Source of the DNA: Eubacterium sp. OM08-24
GTDB lineage: Bacteria > Bacillota > Clostridia > Oscillospirales > Acutalibacteraceae
Assembly (NCBI RefSeq): GCF_003438075.1
Contig: NZ_QSTA01000015.1
Span: forward strand, 1-26,443
Reading direction: 5' to 3'
DNA: 26,443 nucleotides
How positions within the stretch are numbered: the stretch's first letter is position 1; every line of letters begins with the position of its first letter. Shown one piece after another: positions 23,880 to 26,443 of the stretch. The translations under genes and the position numbers were made by a program. Under the pieces are notes generated by a model. It did not search any database, was not told the DNA's origin, and was given only the letters and a program-made list of their open reading frames with translations.

Positions 23880-24259
23880 TTATTTTTTCGTTAAAACATT
23901 TTGTAAAGTCGTAACATCCCTAACATCAATTTTGCTGTCGCTGTTAATGTCGGCATAAAATTTTTGCAAATTGTCAAAGGTTACCTGCTCAGAAAGGTAC
24001 TGCTGTAATGCGGTAACATCGTTTACATCTACACTGCTGCTGAGGTCAATGTTGCCAAAAGCTTTATACCGCCCGTTGCGGTATTATCCATATTATAGAT
24101 TTAAACATTCAAGGTGTTGTCCTTAACAGTTATTGGATTGCTGATAATATCAAAACCCGAATGAGGCTTTAACGCAGTCGCCGCTTTGGTACCTACTGCC
24201 GAACCTGCCACCACCAATAAGCAAAGAGCTATGCTGAGCAATGCTATTGATTTTTTCAT
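23880..24259 (-). pseudogene. Decayed fourth dockerin paralogue
   Basis: The ATG at 24259 opens a signal peptide (MKKSIALLSIALCLLVVAG) and the family N-terminus KPHSGFDII---NPITVKDNTLNV, aligned with NNTLNV of gene 2. An in-frame TAA follows at 24101-24103. About 14 codons further on, after YNMDNTATGG, the sequence jumps into a complete dockerin in another frame (24059 down to 23880): FGNIDLSSSVDVNDVTALQQ and ADINSDSKIDVRDVTTLQ. About 150 codons of the middle domain are missing. So there are three lesions: a stop codon, a deletion and a frame change. The promoter and signal peptide region may still drive the operon. Confidence 0.9.
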
Positions 24260-24320
24260 ATTTTATCCACTCAATAGTCATTTTTTGTAAAATAATAAAG
24301 ATTACATACAGTCAAGCAAT

Positions 24321-24326
24321 ATTATA
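24321..24326 (-). promoter_or_regulatory. Possible -10 box of the dockerin operon
   Basis: A perfect TATAAT on the minus strand preceded by TTG, about 60 nt upstream of the pseudogene start. No convincing -35 box is found at 16-18 bp. A separate TTGACT (24310-24315) has no good partner. Confidence 0.3.
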
Positions 24327-24423
24327 CAATATTTTAAAAGATAAAGCTATAACGCAAAAAGCCGAATTTCTAATTCGCTAATAGAAAAATTACTGCACTT
24401 TGCACATACAACTCTGTTTTAAC

Positions 24424-24452
24424 TTGTTATCACAAAGAATTTATGCTATTAT
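24424..24452 (+). promoter_or_regulatory. Promoter of the rlmA-like gene
   Basis: TTGTTA (24424-24429), a 17-bp spacer and TATTAT (24447-24452), giving a leader of roughly 20 nt. Confidence 0.6.
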
Positions 24453-24477
24453 TCTAATAATGAAAGGCGGTAAAAAT

Positions 24478-25308
24478 ATGTTGAAATTCTGCTGTCCTGT
24501 CTGCAAAGAGGAGCTAAACCTTGACGGACGAACCTACAAATGTATAAAAAACCATTGCTTTGATTGCGCAAAGCAGGGATATGTAAATCTTTTACAGAGC
24601 AACAAATCAAAAAGCAAGCGCCATGGTGACGATAAACTTATGATAGAGGCACGAACTCGGTTTTTGAATACGAATTTTTACAAGCCGTTGTGCGATCTTA
24701 TGTGCGAGTTTTTAAAAAAATATGTTCCGCAAAACGCAAGCGTGCTTGACGCAGGCTGCGGCGACTGCTATTATACAGAAAAAATCGAAAAGGCGCTTGC
24801 CGATAGGAACGCAAGCGTTGTCGGTGTGGATATATCAAAATCGGCGCTCATTGCGGCGGCAAAGAGAAGTAAGAGCATTAATCTTGCGGTGGCAAGCGTG
24901 TTCAGCCTGCCTGTCGGCGATTTATCGTGCGATGCGGTGCTCAATGTATTCTCACCTTTTGCGCCCGAAGAATACGCAAGAGTGCTGAAAAGCGGCGGTG
25001 TGCTTTTGAGAGTTATTCCGCTTGAAAATCACCTTTTTTCGCTCAAAAAGGCGATATACGATAATCCGCTGAAAAATCCCGAAGAAAGCACAGAGATTGA
25101 CGGCTTTACACTTGCCGAAAGTCAAGAGCTTAAATACAGCATAGAGCTTAAAAGCAACGAGCAAATTGAAAGCCTGTTCAAAATGACTCCGTACTACTAC
25201 AAAACCTCTCGCACAGACCAGCAAAAGGTTGAAAAGCTGAGCACACTCCAAACGGAAATCGAATTTTGCGTGCTTGTTTACAAAAAGGATAACTGCGATA
25301 AATACTGA
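24478..25308 (+). CDS. rlmA: 23S rRNA (guanine-N1) methyltransferase, RlmA family
   Basis: SAM-dependent methyltransferase acting on guanine N1 in the 23S rRNA helix 35 hairpin (G745 or G748, depending on subfamily). I start at 24478 (276 aa), with AAAGGCGG upstream; a longer reading adds 26 residues without family resemblance. The N-terminal zinc finger uses Cys6, Cys9, Cys22 and His26 (CPVC---YKCIKNH), followed by FDCAKQGYVNLL and KRHGDDKLMIEARTRFL as in E. coli RlmA. The Rossmann SAM motif is VLDAGCGDCYYTE (about 88-100), then VVGVDIS and the FSPFAPEE region. Monocistronic. Which G is methylated cannot be told from the sequence; TlrB-type members give tylosin resistance. Confidence 0.92.
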   Translation: MLKFCCPVCKEELNLDGRTYKCIKNHCFDCAKQGYVNLLQSNKSKSKRHGDDKLMIEARTRFLNTNFYKPLCDLMCEFLKKYVPQNASVLDAGCGDCYYTEKIEKALADRNASVVGVDISKSALIAAAKRSKSINLAVASVFSLPVGDLSCDAVLNVFSPFAPEEYARVLKSGGVLLRVIPLENHLFSLKKAIYDNPLKNPEESTEIDGFTLAESQELKYSIELKSNEQIESLFKMTPYYYKTSRTDQQKVEKLSTLQTEIEFCVLVYKKDNCDKY

Positions 25309-25421
25309 GATTTTTGAAAAATATTTTTTAAAATTACACATTAGCATACAGGAGCATATAAGAGCATTTGAGCGTATTTTAAAGTTTGTATAAAGGTAAA
25401 TTAAATTTTTTCAAAAAAGTG

Positions 25422-25450
25422 TTGACAAGACAAAATAAATGTATTATAAT
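25422..25450 (+). promoter_or_regulatory. Consensus sigma-A promoter of rplM-rpsI
   Basis: TTGACA (25422-25427), a 17-bp spacer and TATAAT (25445-25450), a perfect match. An AT-rich stretch directly upstream may act as an UP element. The leader is only ~28 nt, so there is no room for the L13 leader RNA known from other Firmicutes. Confidence 0.92.
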
Positions 25451-25484
25451 TCAAAGGCACAAGTAAATTATAGGAGGATTTGTT

Positions 25485-25913
25485 ATGTCAACATATTTAG
25501 CTAAAAAAAGCGAAATTGAACGCAGCTGGTATGTAATTGATGCAGCAGGCAAGCCACTCGGTAGAGTTGCAGCTCAGGCAGCAGTTCTTTTAAGAGGCAA
25601 GCACAAGGCAACATTTACACCAAATGTAGATTGCGGTGATCATGTAATCATTATCAACTGCAAGGACGCTGTATTAACAGGCAATAAGCTCACTCAGAAG
25701 AAGTGGCAGCGTCACACAGGCTATATCGGCCATCTCAAAGAAACAAGATATGATACTCTTATGGCTACAAAGCCAACAAAGGCTATGGAGCTTGCTGTTA
25801 AGGGTATGCTTCCAAAGAATACACTCGGCAGAGATGCTTTGCTCAGACTCAGACTCTTTGAGGGTGCAGAACACAATCATCAGGCTCAGAAACCTGAAAT
25901 GATTGAAGCTTAA
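25485..25913 (+). CDS. rplM: 50S ribosomal protein L13
   Basis: Primary binding protein in early 50S assembly. The 142 aa are typical. It begins [19 protein letters not shown] and contains [37 protein letters not shown] and the signature region [19 protein letters not shown] (motifs quoted as short blocks). AGGAGG stands before the ATG. The operon with rpsI, 20 nt downstream, is the conserved bacterial order. Confidence 0.98.
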   Translation: MSTYLAKKSEIERSWYVIDAAGKPLGRVAAQAAVLLRGKHKATFTPNVDCGDHVIIINCKDAVLTGNKLTQKKWQRHTGYIGHLKETRYDTLMATKPTKAMELAVKGMLPKNTLGRDALLRLRLFEGAEHNHQAQKPEMIEA

Positions 25914-25933
25914 AAGAAGGAGGCAAATTTATA

Positions 25934-26335
25934 ATGTACGATAAGACACCTTATTTTTACGGTACAGGCAGAAGAAAAAGCTCTGTTGCAAGAGTAAGAC
26001 TTTACCAGGGTACAGGCAAAATCACAATCAACGATCGTGACATCGACGATTATTTTGGTCTTGAAACACTCAAGCTCATCGTTAGACAGCCTCTCGCCTT
26101 AACAGAAACAGACCAGAAGTTCGACATCGTTTGCAGAGTAGCAGGCGGCGGCGTTACAGGTCAGGCAGGTGCAATCCGTCACGGTATTTCAAGAGCACTT
26201 CTTCAGTACGATTCAGAGAACCTTCGTTCAACACTTAAGAAGGCAGGTTTCTTAACTCGTGACCCAAGAATGAAAGAGCGTAAGAAATACGGTCTTAAAG
26301 CAGCTCGTAGAGCACCACAGTTCTCAAAGAGATAA
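25934..26335 (+). CDS. rpsI: 30S ribosomal protein S9
   Basis: Small-subunit protein whose C-terminal tail reaches the P-site tRNA. The 133 aa include [35 protein letters not shown] and the basic end RRAPQFSKR, whose final Lys-Arg is the tRNA-contacting tail. AAGGAGG precedes the start. Confidence 0.98.
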   Translation: MYDKTPYFYGTGRRKSSVARVRLYQGTGKITINDRDIDDYFGLETLKLIVRQPLALTETDQKFDIVCRVAGGGVTGQAGAIRHGISRALLQYDSENLRSTLKKAGFLTRDPRMKERKKYGLKAARRAPQFSKR

Positions 26336-26371
26336 TCATATTATCTTGTTATATTACAGCACCGTCAAAAC

Positions 26372-26443
26372 TGTGGTGACCCCAAAAAGTTAGACTTGAA
26401 AGCGTAGTGGCTTTTAGCTGCTACGCTTTTGTTATGCAACTAA
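26372..26443 (+). mobile_element. Probable left end of an IS3-family insertion sequence (cut by window)
   Basis: TGTGGTGACCCCAAAAAGTT, then AGACTT, resembles the terminal inverted repeats of IS3/IS150-group elements, which commonly contain CCCAAAAAGTTAGAC. A transposase gene would be expected just past the right edge. It begins 37 bp after the rpsI stop codon. No target duplication can be checked because the other end is not visible. Confidence 0.4.
26399..26429 (+). terminator. Hairpin with T-run after rpsI (operon terminator or part of the IS end)
   Basis: AAAGCGTAG (26399-26407) pairs with CTACGCTTT (26421-26429), followed by TGTT. It can end the rplM-rpsI transcript, and if the insertion sequence reading is right it is carried by the element. 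Confidence 0.45.

Overview
The window looks like a chromosomal segment of a low-to-mid GC, Gram-positive, spore-forming gut Clostridium of the Ruminococcus type. The evidence is Shine-Dalgarno sites of the AGGAGG kind, a spoVA gene, a dedicated sortase with its substrate, and secreted proteins ending in type I dockerins beside a secreted alpha-amylase. Dockerins plus a starch-degrading enzyme plus sporulation recall the amylosome-forming Ruminococcus bromii group. That assignment is inference from gene content; no rRNA gene is present to test it.

Layout. 1-920 (minus) is the N-terminal part of a secreted MalS-like GH13 alpha-amylase cut by the window edge. 1204-1557 (minus) is a lone spoVAE with its own terminator. 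1784-6598 (plus) is a four-gene operon for a gliding-type ABC exporter: ATPase, permease, GldG-like protein and DUF4340 protein, closed by a strong terminator. 6599-7389 carries no gene but holds a ~596-bp element bounded by 63-bp inverted repeats, with three internal hairpins. 7390-9530 (minus) is a three-gene cell-surface operon: sortase substrate, class D-like sortase, membrane protein.

9732-18368 (minus) is a nearly complete arginine biosynthesis cluster in the order argG, argH, argC, argJ, argB, GNAT acetyltransferase, argD, argF. ArgJ closes the acetyl cycle, so no argA is needed. Upstream of argG lie a good promoter, one exact match to the ArgR/AhrC box consensus and several related palindromes, so arginine repression is likely. 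18770-20915 (minus) is an operon of a YczE-type membrane protein, an ABM-fold monooxygenase-like protein and a GH3 NagZ-like lipoprotein.

20916-21276 holds a second, shorter inverted-repeat element of the same family as the one at 6.7-7.3 kb. 21277-24259 (minus) is a tandem array of four paralogous small secreted dockerin proteins. Three are intact and the first in transcription order is a decayed pseudogene with a stop codon, an internal deletion and a frameshift. 24478-25308 (plus) is an RlmA-type 23S rRNA methyltransferase. 25485-26335 (plus) is rplM-rpsI behind a consensus promoter. The last ~70 bases look like the left end of an IS3-family insertion sequence.

Most notable are the dockerin array with an unrecognised N-terminal domain, the self-contained sortase operon with an unusual sorting motif, and the inverted-repeat element family whose hairpins show compensatory base changes between copies.
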